Source of the DNA: Numida meleagris
Lineage: Eukaryota; Chordata; Aves; Galliformes; Numididae
DNA length: 64,000 nt
Direction of reading: 5' to 3'
NCBI RefSeq assembly: GCF_002078875.1
Contig: NC_034410.1
Location: 76,352,661 to 76,416,660, forward strand
The position numbers and the translations under genes were made by a program. Of this stretch, positions 44,691 through 58,449 are shown piece by piece. Each line of letters begins with the position of its first letter. Position 1 is the stretch's first letter. The notes below the pieces were generated by a model that was not told the origin of the DNA, did not search any database, and saw only the letters and a list, made by a program, of their open reading frames with translations.

Positions 44691-46184
44691 AGATCCTAAA
44701 GGGTTTCCTGACAGGCAACCATGCCCCTTTTGCTTGGCCTTGCCTTGCTGATGGGCCTTGAGAGAGAGAGAAATTCACAACGATCAGCTCTGTGATTCCC
44801 TTCAGACAATGCTCAGACTGAGTTTGAGTCCATCTGACAGAGGGAGAGTGGGGCATGGCCTTGTCAGCACAGAGTCGCGGAGGCTCACATGTGTTACTGC
44901 AGAAGATCTGCAAAAGGCAGGACTGTGGGACTGGGAGCTCTTAGCTCAGGAATATTGCTCAGACTCGTATACTCCCAGCACAGGAATTAGTTTAGGAATA
45001 AGCATCAGACCAAAGAGAAGCAAAATCACAGGAGAGCTTTTCCAGGAGGGAGCTGATGAAGGTATCTGAGGTCAACAGAAGGAGCAGGTGAAGGCAGCAG
45101 GTGCATGGCCAAGACACTGGCACTGCGGGATTCTGAGTTTAACAGGAGAGCTCAGTGAGGCAGGCATCTATTACCCAGCTGTTTCACACACAGTATTTAA
45201 AGCCCAGTCTCTATATCCACTGCCACCCCAGTGACTTTACTGAAGCAGCACAGAGTTTACACTGGAGACTTCAGCCAGGCTTGAGTGGTGAGCAATGATG
45301 TGTTTCTGTGTTCCTGCCCAGGCTCGCTGGCTGCTGGCACCATTTGATCCTCGCTGCGCAGCCACATGTGACAAACTGCCCATGAGTGGCTCAGCTCCTC
45401 TCTCTTTCATTTTGCATTCCCAAATCACAAAGCCCTACCTTCCAAAGATTTGCTTTGAAGGAGGAAACATTATGGCCAAGTGTCTCAGAGCACCTTCATC
45501 TTGCAGTGATTGACCTTGGCCACTCTCCAGGAACTCAAGTTTGAGGAAAAGCAGCCGCTTAAAAAATCCAGCTCCAACCATCTGTCACACTCTGCTGATG
45601 CCCCTTCCCCATCCTGCAGCCAAATCCTACTTAGGCAGCTGGAAAGGTGAGTTGTCCTTTATTGACATCCTGCATTGCCCTAAGAAATTGCCAGAAAACA
45701 GAGATCTCAGCCAAGCCACTAAGCAGATACGGGGTTTAAAGACTGCCTGGCTATAACTCTTTTATCAACACACATGCCTGTTTTGTTGCTGTGCAGCAGT
45801 CAGAGGTTATGCAAAGAGACCCATGGCCGATTATGGGTGTTTTCCCCTATATTTCTATGTATTCTTACCATTTAACATAGAATTTAGCTGGAACCTAAGA
45901 AATTGTATTATTTATGAAACTGATTTTTCCCCAGATCATTCAATAACAATGTATTGCGCATTCTGCAGCAAAGCAGCACTTTATAGTCAGCAGCCACTGA
46001 GTATCCCTTCAGCCCCAAACTATTTCTATATCCGTTCTGAACGAGCTGCTCCCTCCCTCCATTCCACCAGGCTGTACAATGCTAAACAATAACTGGATAT
46101 TGAAATGGCCCCTATTTTTCAGCTGCAAATGTGCGGACCTGCAAAGTGATCACTAAAACATGTAAATAAACTGCAGTTTAGAAA

Positions 46185-46255
46185 CCTAGAGTATATTTGG
46201 ACTCGATGATTCTTATGGGTCCCTTCCAAAGTGGGGTATTCTACGATTAATCCTA
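46185..46255 (+). mobile_element. CR1 3' tail fragment
   Basis: A short plus-strand piece with 'ggactcgatgattcttatgg', 'gtcccttccaaa' and a decayed 'attctacgatt' tail. Only the extreme 3' end of a CR1 remains. The left boundary is approximate. Confidence 0.75.
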
Positions 46256-47152
46256 CAACCCTTTAGCCAGTGGATGTTCTCTGCTACCCTCACTATCTCT
46301 AATGCACAACCAGCCCAACATAACTTTCTGTAGGTAAACATGACAGGAGGCTAACAAAGTCATTTTCTGGTTGGCGAAAGGTTTGTTCTTCCCACTGATC
46401 TGTTTGCTTATGGAACATGAAAAAAAGAAGGTGGCTATTCAGATGCCAGAGGCAGCAACCATATGTTAAACTTGATATCTATACTGAGTTACCTACAATG
46501 ATGGAAAGGTTGTGAAATAGCTTGTCGTGACCAAAACAGGCAGAACAAGTTTCCATCGGATCCCCAGTGATAATAATAGAAAGCCATGACACTGTCAGGC
46601 CAGTTTGACAAGTTTTAAGGTATGAGGATTGAAGTTTCATTTTAAGTGATAAATTATAACAGCCACTGGAAAATTCTGAACTAGCATCTGCACGGAATAG
46701 ACATTAGTTCAGAAAGTGCACCTGTGTCTAGCAATACTCTAGCTCTAACCATCGTTTTCTAACTTTGTTTCATAAAAATTTAACTCCAAAATGAATGATC
46801 TGACTCCAAAACCTTGATTCCAATGTAACAGGCTGGAGAACCTTGCAGAAAGTAATGCCAGTTGCCATATCATTCATGCATTTCTGTGCCACAACAACAT
46901 TAAAAAACTGGATATTATAAAAATGGATGAAAGTCATGTCACTGTGTTTGATAAATGCCTTCTACTTAAAACAGTCATATTACGAAGGATTAGACTTCTG
47001 CGGCAGCAAAACAGCAGAAATGAACTATCTATTCAACATCTCAGCCTACAATTAAATGGACTTGTGGGATTTGGGGTCTAAACAACAACAATATTCACAT
47101 GCTATCTATTATCATTTCCATAAAAACTTACTTGTGTCCAACGCCTGCAACT

Positions 47153-47194
47153 ATAAAATAAAGTATCCTGTTAATAAAATAAAGTATCCTGTTA
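47153..47194. repeat. 21-bp tandem duplication
   Basis: The core aataaagtatcctgtta occurs twice with period 21 (47153-47173, 47174-47194). It lies about 240 bases from an ANKRD33B exon, within the intron. Confidence 0.85.
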
Positions 47195-47430
47195 TACATG
47201 TATACTAATGCTTTAATTGTTAACTACTAATTTATGTATCAATTACTCAACACAATAAAGCATACAACACTGTGTCTAAAAGGTGCTATATGGCCCTGCC
47301 AAGAGTCAGCCTTGCTCCTGTAGAGGATGTTGCCCCAGTGTCTCTCACCATCCCTTGTTGCTGTTTATGTGTGACGGTATAGTACTTGCAGTTACATGAC
47401 GAAGAAGAACCAGCAAAGCACTTTGCATAC

Positions 47431-47571
47431 CTGCCATCATCAAGGCTTTCACACATTCTGTTCGTCCCTGCATTGCAGACTTCATCAGTGCTGTAAATCC
47501 AAACACATTCCTCTTCTCAATGTCAAGCCCAGGGAAATAGTTCAACAAATAGTTTGTGATGGTTATGTGCC
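47431..47571 (-). CDS. ANKRD33B: ANKRD33B internal exon (ankyrin repeats)
   Basis: 141 bp with acceptor ttaag|GG and donor GCAG|gtatgc; both junctions split a Gly codon after base 1. It encodes [16 protein letters not shown], then [19 protein letters not shown] and [11 protein letters not shown], which are consecutive ankyrin-repeat segments (the [14 protein letters not shown] block is the classic TALMxAxxxGR helix pair). It is almost identical to the corresponding human ANKRD33B segment. Length is a multiple of three, so skipping it would preserve frame but delete a repeat. Confidence 0.95.
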
Positions 47572-50500
47572 CTTAAAAAAAAGAAGAAGAAGAAGAAGAA
47601 GAGAAAATCCATCACAGAATTAAGAGGCAGTCTCAAGGTCAAACCAAAAATTGCTCCTGCAGGTTTGATAACTGCAAAAATACAGACGATGAATGAGAAC
47701 TGTTCTCACGTCCTCTTCTGCTCATTGCAGTAATTAGCTTCAGCATTAGGTGGCACTGTCCTGTGGCAGAGCGTGGGATAGTCCTGGAAAGCTGGACTCC
47801 TACAGCCTCTCAGCTTGCCCTCAGAGAGGTTTTCTCCTCTCTGAAAATGAATCTAAGGTACAGGAATAATTAAAGATCAGAGGTGGTCACTCTCAGGTTG
47901 AAGGGGCCTCAGCTTTTTGAACCGGGGGGTACTACTGCCTGTCCCCCAGGGGAAATCTTTGCGAAGATTCAGCTTTTTCACTCCTCTGATAAATGTGAGC
48001 CTTACAGTCACAGTGCTCCATTAAGAAGTAATTACATTTGGTAGTTCCAGCCAATACTGTGAGCAAACCATACGAGCCATGATACTAGACAAAGAAATAT
48101 TCTGCACTGACTCCCACACTTCCACTTTTCCATGCGACCGTGCAAAGCCACTTGTCCATTTTTCAGCAACAGGGAAATGGAGCAGCACTTCAGTTTAGGT
48201 AGCAAAATAAATAACTTGAGTTCTATCTCTAAAAGCAACTCGTTACCATTCATGTGCCTCATGAGTGTGGACAACTGGTGTCAGCCGGGGTGTGCTGAGT
48301 AGCTGAAGCTATCTCTGGATAGCTGGTGGGAAGACTAATTAAAACATCAAGCCTTTATAATTGGACCGTCAGAACAAGACAAATATCCAGTGCCATTATG
48401 ACTCATTCAAAAAACTTTACCCTTTTTTTGCCATTCATTTTATGACGCTTTGATGCTCTATGAAATAATGTGGTCTGCCAGGCAGCTGCAACAATCATAG
48501 TTTAATTACCAGGCGCTGTAAAAATATTCTCATTTCTCTCCGCAGTCCTGCTGAATATTCTGTGATGCATATCACTCAAATTCATCTAGAAATGTTACTG
48601 AAGCAGATTATAATTCATACAGGACACTTTTTAAAGCTTATGGTGTCACATCTGGTGCAGATTTCATCAGATGTTGCTTTGCACCAACATAGTCCCGGTC
48701 TCGCTTTGGAAAGCAAGTTAAGAAAAGCTTTAGCACTGAATTTAAGATGTTTCCCAGGTGTTGCTCTTTGTTTCCTAGAATCTGCTGGACTCTGCTACCT
48801 TGCCACATAACTGGATATCCTGCTGAAACCTGAGCAGGTGGGGAGAGAGCACAGATCAGCTCAACTATGCCAGAGTCAGGGGAAACCAGGGAAGATGCTC
48901 CCGGTAACTTGGGTGAGCTGATGGAAATGAAACATCAAGATATGGCAAATTGCAGTAAGCTGAACACAGCAAAAGTGAACCAGGTTCATGGCAGGATCAA
49001 GTGACCCAGTCCCGCTTACTCAGCACAGAGGCTTCAGCTTCACTGACTTTATGGCATGAGACCAAATCCTGACAGGGTATCAGTTACTACCGGGAGAAGC
49101 TTCATGCCCAAGTTGTTTTGCAGGACAGGCTCTGTTTCATCAGTGTACAGTGTGCTTCATGACTGGTTTGTAATAGCCGAAATAATGCTTTTTGACAGAG
49201 AAATCAGAGACAGGAACCGAAACAAGGAGAAATAATAAAATGGACAATTTCTCAGCACTTATACATTACTAAAGATGTTCTTCCCTTTGCCAGAACCATA
49301 GCTGCAGTAAGAAATGTTTTTCTGTGAATCAGAGGGAAGCCTAAGAGACAACCCAAGGGACCTCGCCCAGGCAAAACTCCCTGGGGTACTACAGATGGCC
49401 CCAAATGATGTGGGGGAAATAAAAAACAAAATCCAGCACCTTCACATCACAGGGATTCCTGAAAATCACTTCAGTTTCAGTTTGCAGGAGGTTCTGTCCT
49501 CTGAGGTTTGTTTCAAATTTCAAGTTCAAACAGACATCAAATTCAAAGCAAAACTCAGATCTGCCAAGTTTGTGTTCAAACCGTGTCATATGCTTTTGAT
49601 TTAAGGCCACAATGTTTGCTTCAGTTCTCCTGCATCTGTAGGAACTAGCAGCACATATCTAAGTCATTAATCAGGTGAGTGAGTCTTTTATGATTTAAAG
49701 CCTGCTATGGAAGCTGCATGCAGCTCTGCAGTAAGCGAGCCTAGCATCAGGCAGGGCAGTAACACGGGATCCGAATCAGGCTCCTGCTCTGCTGTCTGTA
49801 AGCCAGCTCTACCTGCTGGAGGACTGGCATGCCAAGGGCACAGTTCTTCACCCTATGAGACACATTTAGTGAACAGCACAGATGTCTGTAACAGCTTAGT
49901 TATTTTTATTGCTGCCACAGAGAGAATGTATATAATGGTTGCACTAATACCTAATAATCTATTTAATGCAGGCAGAAGGATACTCTACGTAGTAAAAAGG
50001 ATGCTCTGTCATATAGTGTCACTGCTTGGACATGACTTGTGTCTTCAGATAGCCTACATTTGATCTGTAGGCAGTGGATGCTTTCTGGCAGACAAGGAAA
50101 ACTGAAGATGCACAGTCGTTATGACCTGGATGTCTAAGATTGTTGCGTTCTCATGTCTCCATTAATGCAAAGAAATCAGCTACTTCATGATTTGTGTTTC
50201 AAGAGCCTGCCCCAAACTGGTCCCCATAACGTGTAACATCTGTGCTTCAAAAGGGAACAAATACAGCTCTCTCTAAAGCCTAGCACACGCTAATTACTAT
50301 ATGTTGCCACTGATGTAACTACATCCTCATCAACAGCAGAACTGAGAATCAGCAGTTTTTTATTTAATGTAGTCTTTTACCCTCTTTCCTTCTTTGTAAC
50401 CATTTTCTTTCCTTCCTTTCTTTTTGCTGCTTGTTATTTCATTCTCTCATTTGGATCAATCTCTCATTTTTTCCTGCACTTTCCCTATTCTGCCAGCGAA

Positions 50501-51953
50501 GGACTTCACTTCTGCTTTAGCAGCCTCACTGCCAGTTTCTGGGCTTCACCCCCTGCTGGCCACTACCAATTTTCAGTTTTGGAAGGGAAAGTCCTCTTGA
50601 GAAGGATGCTATGTCTGGAAGAAATGCTGAGAGAGCAAGAAAACAGACCCATTTTCAAACCTGAAATTTACACATGATGCTAAATGCTCTGTCTGTGGTT
50701 ATTTTTTCTATATTAATTTATTCTTATTCAGAACCCACTGCTTCCCACTGACCTCCTCAGACTATTTTTTTCAGGCCAGCCCATGCAGAAAGGCTTCAGT
50801 TTAAGAGGGGTTCTTTGAAATATATGTATCTAAAAGAGCTGCTTGAATATTTATTTTGCAGAAATAGTATTCAGTAAAACTGAATCAACCCACCACTAAA
50901 GGTGAGATCGCACAGGCTTTTCCTTTAGATCTTTGTAACACACTGCTTAGCATTGCTACTTAAAGTTCAGCAGTAATTAAGCAGCATCTATCACACTGTA
51001 GCTGCTCTGGTTGCAGTGTTAACCACATGGTAATCTGTATTAACACTACAGCAGTGTCTCATGATGAATGAATTAAACAACTGGTGTCAGTGTCAGAGCT
51101 CAGGATTATCGTAGGCAGGGGAAAACTTCCCAGTTGTCAGGGGTTTGTGTACGCTTCTGCTGACTGCAGTCATTTCCAGAGGCGTTGGGGATCAATAACA
51201 AGTGCTGGCAGACAGAGTCGAGTCAATGTCGGCCCTCCAGATTAATTCTGTGCTCATTAGCATGAGTTATAACAGTCAGGAAGGAGTTGGTGTTAACGTT
51301 AAATCTTCTATTGTCCAAATTTGTGTTAGGGCAGATAAGTAAAAGAAGATGAGAGCTTTGGAGACTTCTCCACTTCTTTAAAAAGCTGCCAACTTTGCTA
51401 TGAACATAACTTTGGTTGCAATTCCTTCTTTCAGGATTCTTTAGCAGAGTTCACTTTTAGGTGCAACACAGAGCAAAGTTTGGTTATTCACTGGAAATGC
51501 TTTTTAGATGTACACTGAAATTTCTGAATGATGACACATTTTCCTACAGTCAGCAGTTGTTACAAACCTACTGAGAAATGCGCAATGAGCATGGGACAGA
51601 GGGAGAGCTATGAGCACCAATACAGCACGTTATGGTACAACAGCGGTGACTGGGTGTTCATCAGAGCAAACATAGGAAATGAGTTTAAAGGAACCATGTC
51701 ATACAGCACACTTTATTTTTAAGTTAAAATATTTAATGGCATCTGCTGGAAATGTATAGCTTATTCACTCTTAGTCTATGGGGTAAATATTGCTTTAGAT
51801 TAATTAATTCAAGAAAATAATGACAAACTAAATTGGGAGCAGGCTTGGCCAGGATAATCTTATGCAGGCTAATTTCTTGTAAGGCTCTGAAAAAAATCCT
51901 AAAAATAGCAGTCACAGCATGGATCTCTCCTAAGAGGCAGAGAAGACCCTCAC
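47572..51953 (-). other. ANKRD33B: ANKRD33B intron (middle)
   Basis: About 4.4 kb with donor GCAG|gtgagg and acceptor tttttaag. An (AAG)n stretch (CTT on the coding strand) lies against the acceptor. A C/T-rich run is near 50390-50440. Nothing else was recognised. Confidence 0.85.
47574..47602. repeat. (AAG)n microsatellite at a splice acceptor
   Basis: About seven AAG units, after a short A run. On the minus strand it is a (CTT)n tract directly upstream of the ANKRD33B exon 3 acceptor, so it doubles as the polypyrimidine tract. Confidence 0.9.
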
Positions 51954-52083
51954 CTGCCTGCGCAGCTGTGATCAGGGCCGTGTTCCCTTCGTTGTCCTGC
52001 CAGTTCACATCAAGATGAGGGCATTGTGATAAGGCTATGACAATATCCACGTACCCTTGGTAACAGGCGACGATGAGACCATT
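51954..52083 (-). CDS. ANKRD33B: ANKRD33B internal exon (ankyrin repeats)
   Basis: 130 bp with acceptor ttttgcttgcag|AAT and donor GCAG|gtgagg. It begins at a codon boundary and gives 43 codons plus one base: [20 protein letters not shown], then [20 protein letters not shown] and AQA. The CPHxDVNWQD and [13 protein letters not shown] blocks are diagnostic of ANKRD33B. Together with the two downstream exons, 373 residues of the protein are visible in this window. The first exon, which carries the acidic N-terminus and first repeat in human, is missing. Confidence 0.96.
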
Positions 52084-53954
52084 CTGCAAGCAAAATAGAA
52101 TAGATAGGATAGAGTTAGGATTACCAGGCTCAGGAAAGTCCACTGAGGAAGCACAGTGGCCTGCTTTTCATTTGTTGGTGTGTTTTTTTCAGACTGAAGA
52201 ACTGAACAGGTATCAGCATAACTAGTGATTAGCTCCAGGCACAATGTTCAGATCCAAAACGCAGCTTTCTCTCTCTGCCCTTTGGTGAGCAACGCTTGTC
52301 ATTCCTCAGAAATACCTCCAGCAGTAGGCTTTATATTGCACTACTTGGAAAGTAACTGTTTATAACCATCTTACACTTATACGACTATACACTCTGTATC
52401 CAAATGAGAATAAATCAGATTTTATTGCACAATAAAAGGAACCAAGCACGTAAGATGAATTGCACCTAATGTGAATATTAATTCGCTGAAAAACACGCTT
52501 GTTCTCTGAAGGGATAGCAATGGGGAGGAGATGCGCTCTTGCTGCCTGCTGCTATCTTTTAATGTTTGAACTTTGTTATTAGAACCTGACATTTTTGATA
52601 AGCATAAATATAATCACTGTCAGAGTTCCTGTTTGATATGCTTTATGATGGCTGGAAGCTGTACAACTTCCAGGAGGAAGCCAAGCCAGGAAATGAACCT
52701 TACAGCTTGGCTCGGCATCCGGATAGCATATCACTCAACAGCAACAAATCAGGAGCTTCTCTAAAATATATCAAAATACACTTGTCATTAATTACATGGT
52801 ACTCCAGTACTTAACTCTAACTACTCGCTTGATCATGGCGATTAAATCCATTATCCCTAGTTGTCAGGATGTCTCAGCAGTCCCATGTCCACATGTAAGA
52901 ATCTGACGGGTGCCAAGCCAGGCACCTGCGGACACACCAAAGCTTCCTTCAGCCACCCCGTATGGCCAGCACCACTGCCCTGAGATCAGCATCAGCTACT
53001 GGATCCTAAAAGGATATGGGGAGAGACACATATCTCAGCCTCTCTGGTGACCCTGCCTGCCCAGATGTGCTGCCAGTTCACGACCACAAATAGCAGCAGG
53101 AAACAGAACTCGATTATGAAAGGAAATAAAAGAGGGGAAAAAAACAACACTAAGACCTTTCTAAGAGTAAAAGACTGCATGGCCCAGCCTGACTCCTCTG
53201 TCCCTTTTCTGAGCTGCTCTTGCCTCTACACTCTTCTTATTTCTCTTCCCTATGGACACACCTGAGGCAGAGCCATTCACCAAATGACCACAGCTGTGGC
53301 TTCTGATATATTGTCATTATAACCAGGTATAAATATTTCCATGTCCTGGCTCACTCTTATTCTGGATAGCTCCTTCGGTTTAGGTGGCAACAAGCTTCAT
53401 TAAGATACAGAGGCAAGGCCAGATCTTTGGGATGCTCATAGGCTATCAACAACATTTTTCAATTACGTCATTAGATAAGATTATTACTCTGATTTATTTC
53501 ATTCTCAACTCACCCTTGTCCTCAATATGAAACAAAACCAACACTGCTTTATAAAGAGCATCTCATTTTTCCTGTGAAGAACCTGTAATACTTCAAAGCA
53601 TTTTACTGAAACTGTACAGAAGATTCTGCTTAAAGATATATAGATACATACACACATAGTTATGACCTCAGATAATGATCATTAAAAAATACGTACTCTT
53701 CTGATGGATTCTTCAGAAGCACTCAAATTTTACTAAAATATAATCAATCTTAGCTTTAAAACAATGTATCAATGTCCACTTGGAAAGGACAACATTATTT
53801 TAGTTCATTAAAAACTCAGTTTTTCACCTAATGTTTGGGATATAGGTCTTCACCATTCCAAAAGCTCTGCAGATTTAAAACATCAGCCAACCATTCCAAA
53901 AAATAAAAATGTCAATTACTACGGTATCAGAAAACTCAGTATACAACAATTGGA

Positions 53955-54038
53955 GACCTAAAATTCTTGGCAATAAGGAGCTGGACTCAATAATCTCTTG
54001 AGGTCCCTTCCAACCCATGCAATTCTGTGATTCTGTGA
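53955..54038 (+). mobile_element. CR1 3' tail fragment
   Basis: A plus-strand tail with 'ggagctggactcaataatc', 'ttgaggtcccttccaaccc' and the tandem end 'attctgtgattctgtg'. It is only about 85 bp of a CR1 3' terminus; a further 'gattctgtg' at about 54233 may be a stray related piece. Confidence 0.85.
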
Positions 54039-57000
54039 AGAAGAGGGATCCTAATCTTCGTGAAAATATTGACAGTTCTTGAGGAGAGTAGCATTTTCAA
54101 AACGTCATACAAATTATCTAGACTAGTTATCTTCTCTAATGGAAGAACATTTCACTCAGTATCTGAGACAAGCTTTCACAGAAGATTTCCACAGGAGATT
54201 TTTTGTGTTTCAAACATATTCACCAAATCTGTGATTCTGTGAGATGCTATGTCATTTATTGTTCTTTTTAAAAGTAAAACAAAACTTTAAAACAAACAAA
54301 AAAAAAAAGGGATAAACATTAGCTCTTCTTTTTGCAAGAAAGCTTTAGCATTAAAGTATGTGGGGACCATTTCCCTACATTCAACACAAACCAGCATTCA
54401 TATTTCAGCAGAAATTTTTTCAGAATAATCAATCACCATTCTGCATTTTCAAACTGGAAACATAGTCACACGTTTCTCATCAGTGCCCAGGGCCTCAGAG
54501 CTGACACTGGGCCCTCCAAGAGTACCCACCAGTTGATGCTTCATGGCATCATGGTGCAGTGGTGGGAAAGGCAGCTGTCCATGGTGCCACACTTACGGAT
54601 GCTTTAGACAACATGACTCACAGGAGACTATGTCTTTAGAATGAAAATTATAATAAACTCTTGGATTTGACTGTTATTCCCAAAACCTGGATCAGTGATG
54701 CCATGATAATTTAAAGTTTCAGGTTGCTCTTTTTTTCCCTTTTTTTCCTCTCTGCATCCATTTCTGGTCCTGCCTGTCCTCTGCTTGCTGAAAGTTAATA
54801 CGTGCAGGTTGACCAGCACACACACCCAATCCATCACAATATGAGCTAGTAGTTAGGAATTTTATTTCTTGTAGCAACTATCTACGGCCATAATGTGTTT
54901 TGAGCTCTTTCAAAACTCTCAATTAATAATAATAAAAAATACAACATTTCTTTCAGCAAAGTGTTTTTTGAAGCTATTGGTACAGCAGAAGCCTGTTTCT
55001 AACAATGCAGTTTGCAGTACAATACAGCTGTGCATCTTATGTTTCTCAGAAGATAAAAATAAAGCATTATATATAATTTTATCTAGGAAATTCTGAATCT
55101 GAACAATCTGATTATCCTCACACAAGGCACGATACTTTATCTCATTACCATTCTACTAAGCCATCAGTTATTCTGCTCCTCATACAAATGATCTTAGGGA
55201 ATTTGTGAAATGGTCAGTGTATGTAGAAAATAACAACTTTTTTAAAAAAAATTGAATCTATTTTTTTTGTCAGTAAGATAAATTCCCACATTCCTTCCTC
55301 TAAGTCTTCAACCTTTCTCCATCTACTGCATCATTTTCCCTCCCCTCTCTTTCATATATTCCCAACTACCACTTATTTGAAATCATATGGTAACAACTCA
55401 AACTGTTCTCAAACGCATATCATAACAGTTAGTGATCGGAAGGAACAGCTCTTGATGTATCCCCCCATGCAAGCACAACATTCCTGCTTCTCAAGGGCTG
55501 GTTTCTTGGCTGAGACCCGTGCTGTCCTGCTTGGCAGCCAGGACTGCTGCTGGTCATCTACCAAGACCAATGAGACACAACAGACAAAAAATCTGCTTTG
55601 ATACTCAGTGCAGAAGAAGAGCTGAGGAAACCATAAACACAAAATGGCACTGGTGCTTCTGGACCATAGGAAAGTGTTTTCTTCACTATAGGAGTCTCGG
55701 GCTGTTGGCTTCCCTGAGTTGTGCAAAACATCCTTTTCATTTTTCAAATATCACATATAGTTTCCATGTGACAGACAAGAAAGCATGCCATCCATCATTT
55801 CTACGTTAAAATTTACTGTAGATTGTGTCACATAAGAGGAGAGATGTTGATATTGAGCTCAGTAACAGTTGTTTGGTTTTTTTCAACCAGAAGTCATAAT
55901 ACCGGCAGGTGTTGATGGAACATTCAGCATTTCACAGAGCTGTCCCACAGTTTTTCTATAAGGTATGACATTTCTTATTTTTATGTAACTAACATTTTTG
56001 AAAGATTCCCCTTTGTTCTAAAGTGACAAGGCAAAATTAGCAGTATTTTATTTAGATTATCTGGCAAAGCAGTCAGACTTGATTTTCCAAGTATTATAAA
56101 TAAAATATCCTTGGCTGGTAGTCAAATGGATAATCTCAGGCATGGGACTACCTGAAGTTAACCACATGTTGCTGCATCTTCTTCAAGTGGTCTTTAATAA
56201 CTCAGAGAGATTTACACTGCTCTTCTGCAACTGGAATAATGGTATTCATTAAAATTTCCCATAGAGACATAAACTTGAAATGTGCTTGTTTGTAATATAA
56301 TAAAATAGTCAAAATAACTTGTCATTCATTTTAAACTGAAATGTCTTCATGTGCCTTTGACTTCATTTAAGACTGGAATAATGCTGCCACTACAAAAACA
56401 GACTCTGACTTGCTTGGCTCTGTTGGCTAATGACATAACAAGAAGTCTGATTAAGTGAGACAACGGATATCTCAGGAGACAATTTTATAAATCAGATTTT
56501 GTGACAAAAATATGGATGTCATGCTATTTGTAAACTAGATCATTGTGGATAATAGAGATCAGAAAAATACCAGAGGATCAATAAGGAGCTCAAGCTGAAC
56601 AGCAGAACAAATCACATACAGCACACAATTAGTTTAGCTTTTAAAAAAATTTCTTCGGGCAACTTATTTTCTACCAAGATGCTGAAAATAAAAACAGATT
56701 ATCATAGCTTTTTGCTTATTATCCCAGAAAAAAAATGTTTCTGGCAGAAGACTGAACTGACATTACTCACTTTGTTTTATAAACATCAGGATAAAAAACT
56801 GTCCAGTTTGTTTTGTGAGCAGTCTGTATAGTATTAGTGACAATTAGAGACAATTCTGCAAGGTTGGCTTAACAGATTAAACCAGCCTGTAATTGAATTA
56901 AATGATAATGGTTCATTACAATCCATAATCATATGCAGGGAGAGCTATGAAAATTATGTCTAAGTTAAAAGTACATTGCATAAACAATATGACAAGTAAT

Positions 57001-57604
57001 AGAAATGGAAGAACAATAACATATAAAGTAATAAGAAGTTTTAAACTGTTTCTCATTAATTTACTAAAATAAAAATAATTCAGAAATTTAATATTTTGTG
57101 TTATACATAACATTAAAATGTATCCCCTTTTAATTACATAAAGCCAAATAATCAGACTAAGTATTGCAAAAGAAATCCCCTAACATTATCTGAGGGAAAA
57201 TCAGCTCTCCATTACTCTGCCACTCTGTGGAACTTGGGTTAACGCTGAAACTCCTAATTTCCGTCCTGGTAAAAGAGAGTAAAATTTAGTGCTGAACATC
57301 CCTATCGGTTATGTACTAATTTGTGTACAATGCATAAAATCTTCCAGTCCATATAAAGCAATCTGAGAAACTTTTGTAAGTGGCTTCAGCCTATATTGTA
57401 ATTGGTTTAGTTGATGAGATCAGCAGTGACTGAGATGAGGTAATTATTTGGGTCATCAGTCCCATGAGAAGTGGTGGTTATGTGCCACAGAAATCCATCA
57501 GGCGCATAAGCTTTAACATTATCTGTACAAAATAATTCAGGCTGACCTTTGAGAGAGAAAGAGCTGTAACAGCTTAGCAATGTGCAAATTTATATCGGGA
57601 AACT

Positions 57605-57623
57605 AAAAAAAAAAAAAAAAAAA
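57605..57623. repeat. Poly-A tract
   Basis: 19 A residues in the ANKRD33B intron. No retroposed gene copy was recognised on its left. Confidence 0.9.
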
Positions 57624-58449
57624 GTCAGGAATTTAATTTTTTTTCAATCACTGTTAGGACAAAAACCCAGCACCTGGCCTGGGGAGATGCTGATTTTGCA
57701 GGGGAAAGCAGTGAGACAGGTGCAGAAAGGTGTTCTGGCATGGAGGGATGCAGCAGCATGCAAATCCCAATGATCTGCAGAGGAGCACAGTGCCCAACGC
57801 AGAACCTGGCAACAAAAGCAAGCCTGAATGACACTACATATTCCAGTGGCTGAACATGCCAGGCACAAAAATGCCACCTTTGCTTCTCAGCATTATAAAC
57901 CAATTCATGTTACAAGGTGAATCCCACTCCAGGAGGCACAAACGTGGGCCAGTCTTCAGACATGCAAATGAAGAGCCACAGTTTTCCCCCTCCATTTTGT
58001 GGGTTATGTTCTACTCACGTATTTCGTAATCCCCTTTATATCAGTCAGGCTGCACGTCTTTAAGTAAAGGTATAGCTTAGCAGATGTATCATCTCTGCAA
58101 AAGCCCTTACTTAATCTAGTCTAATCTAAATCTTGGTAATCACCTCTAAAAATAGTCTCAGGAAAGTTCATTTTTGAATGAGCTCGCAAAAGCTTGCCTT
58201 ACACAACAAATAAAACCACTGCCACTTGTGTAATGAACCAAGTAACAAGAACAGGCACTAACATCAGTGCGACTTCTCTTCTTCACCAGCGTGCACAGCC
58301 TGCATTGGTTTCAGTGTTACTAGTGGTACCAGCAGCTGGCAGAAGCCCCGGGAGCTGCTGCTCAGGGCTGTGAAGGACATGATGGGGAAAATAAACAGAC
58401 GCAGTGTGGTCAGAGATATTCCAGTGGGCAGGGTGCATAGAAAGATATG

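Larger units (their letters stand above)
42401..47430 (-). other. ANKRD33B: ANKRD33B intron (last)
   Basis: About 5.0 kb, with donor GCAG|gtatgc and acceptor tttgag. It contains a CR1 (44.1-44.7 kb), a CR1 tail near 46.2 kb, a 21-bp tandem duplication at 47153 and a C/T-rich stretch at about 43.28-43.86 kb. Nothing else was recognised. Confidence 0.85.

Noticed and set aside
57605..57623. Poly-A tract as the tail of a processed pseudogene
   Set aside because: No recognisable gene copy or target-site duplication was found next to it.
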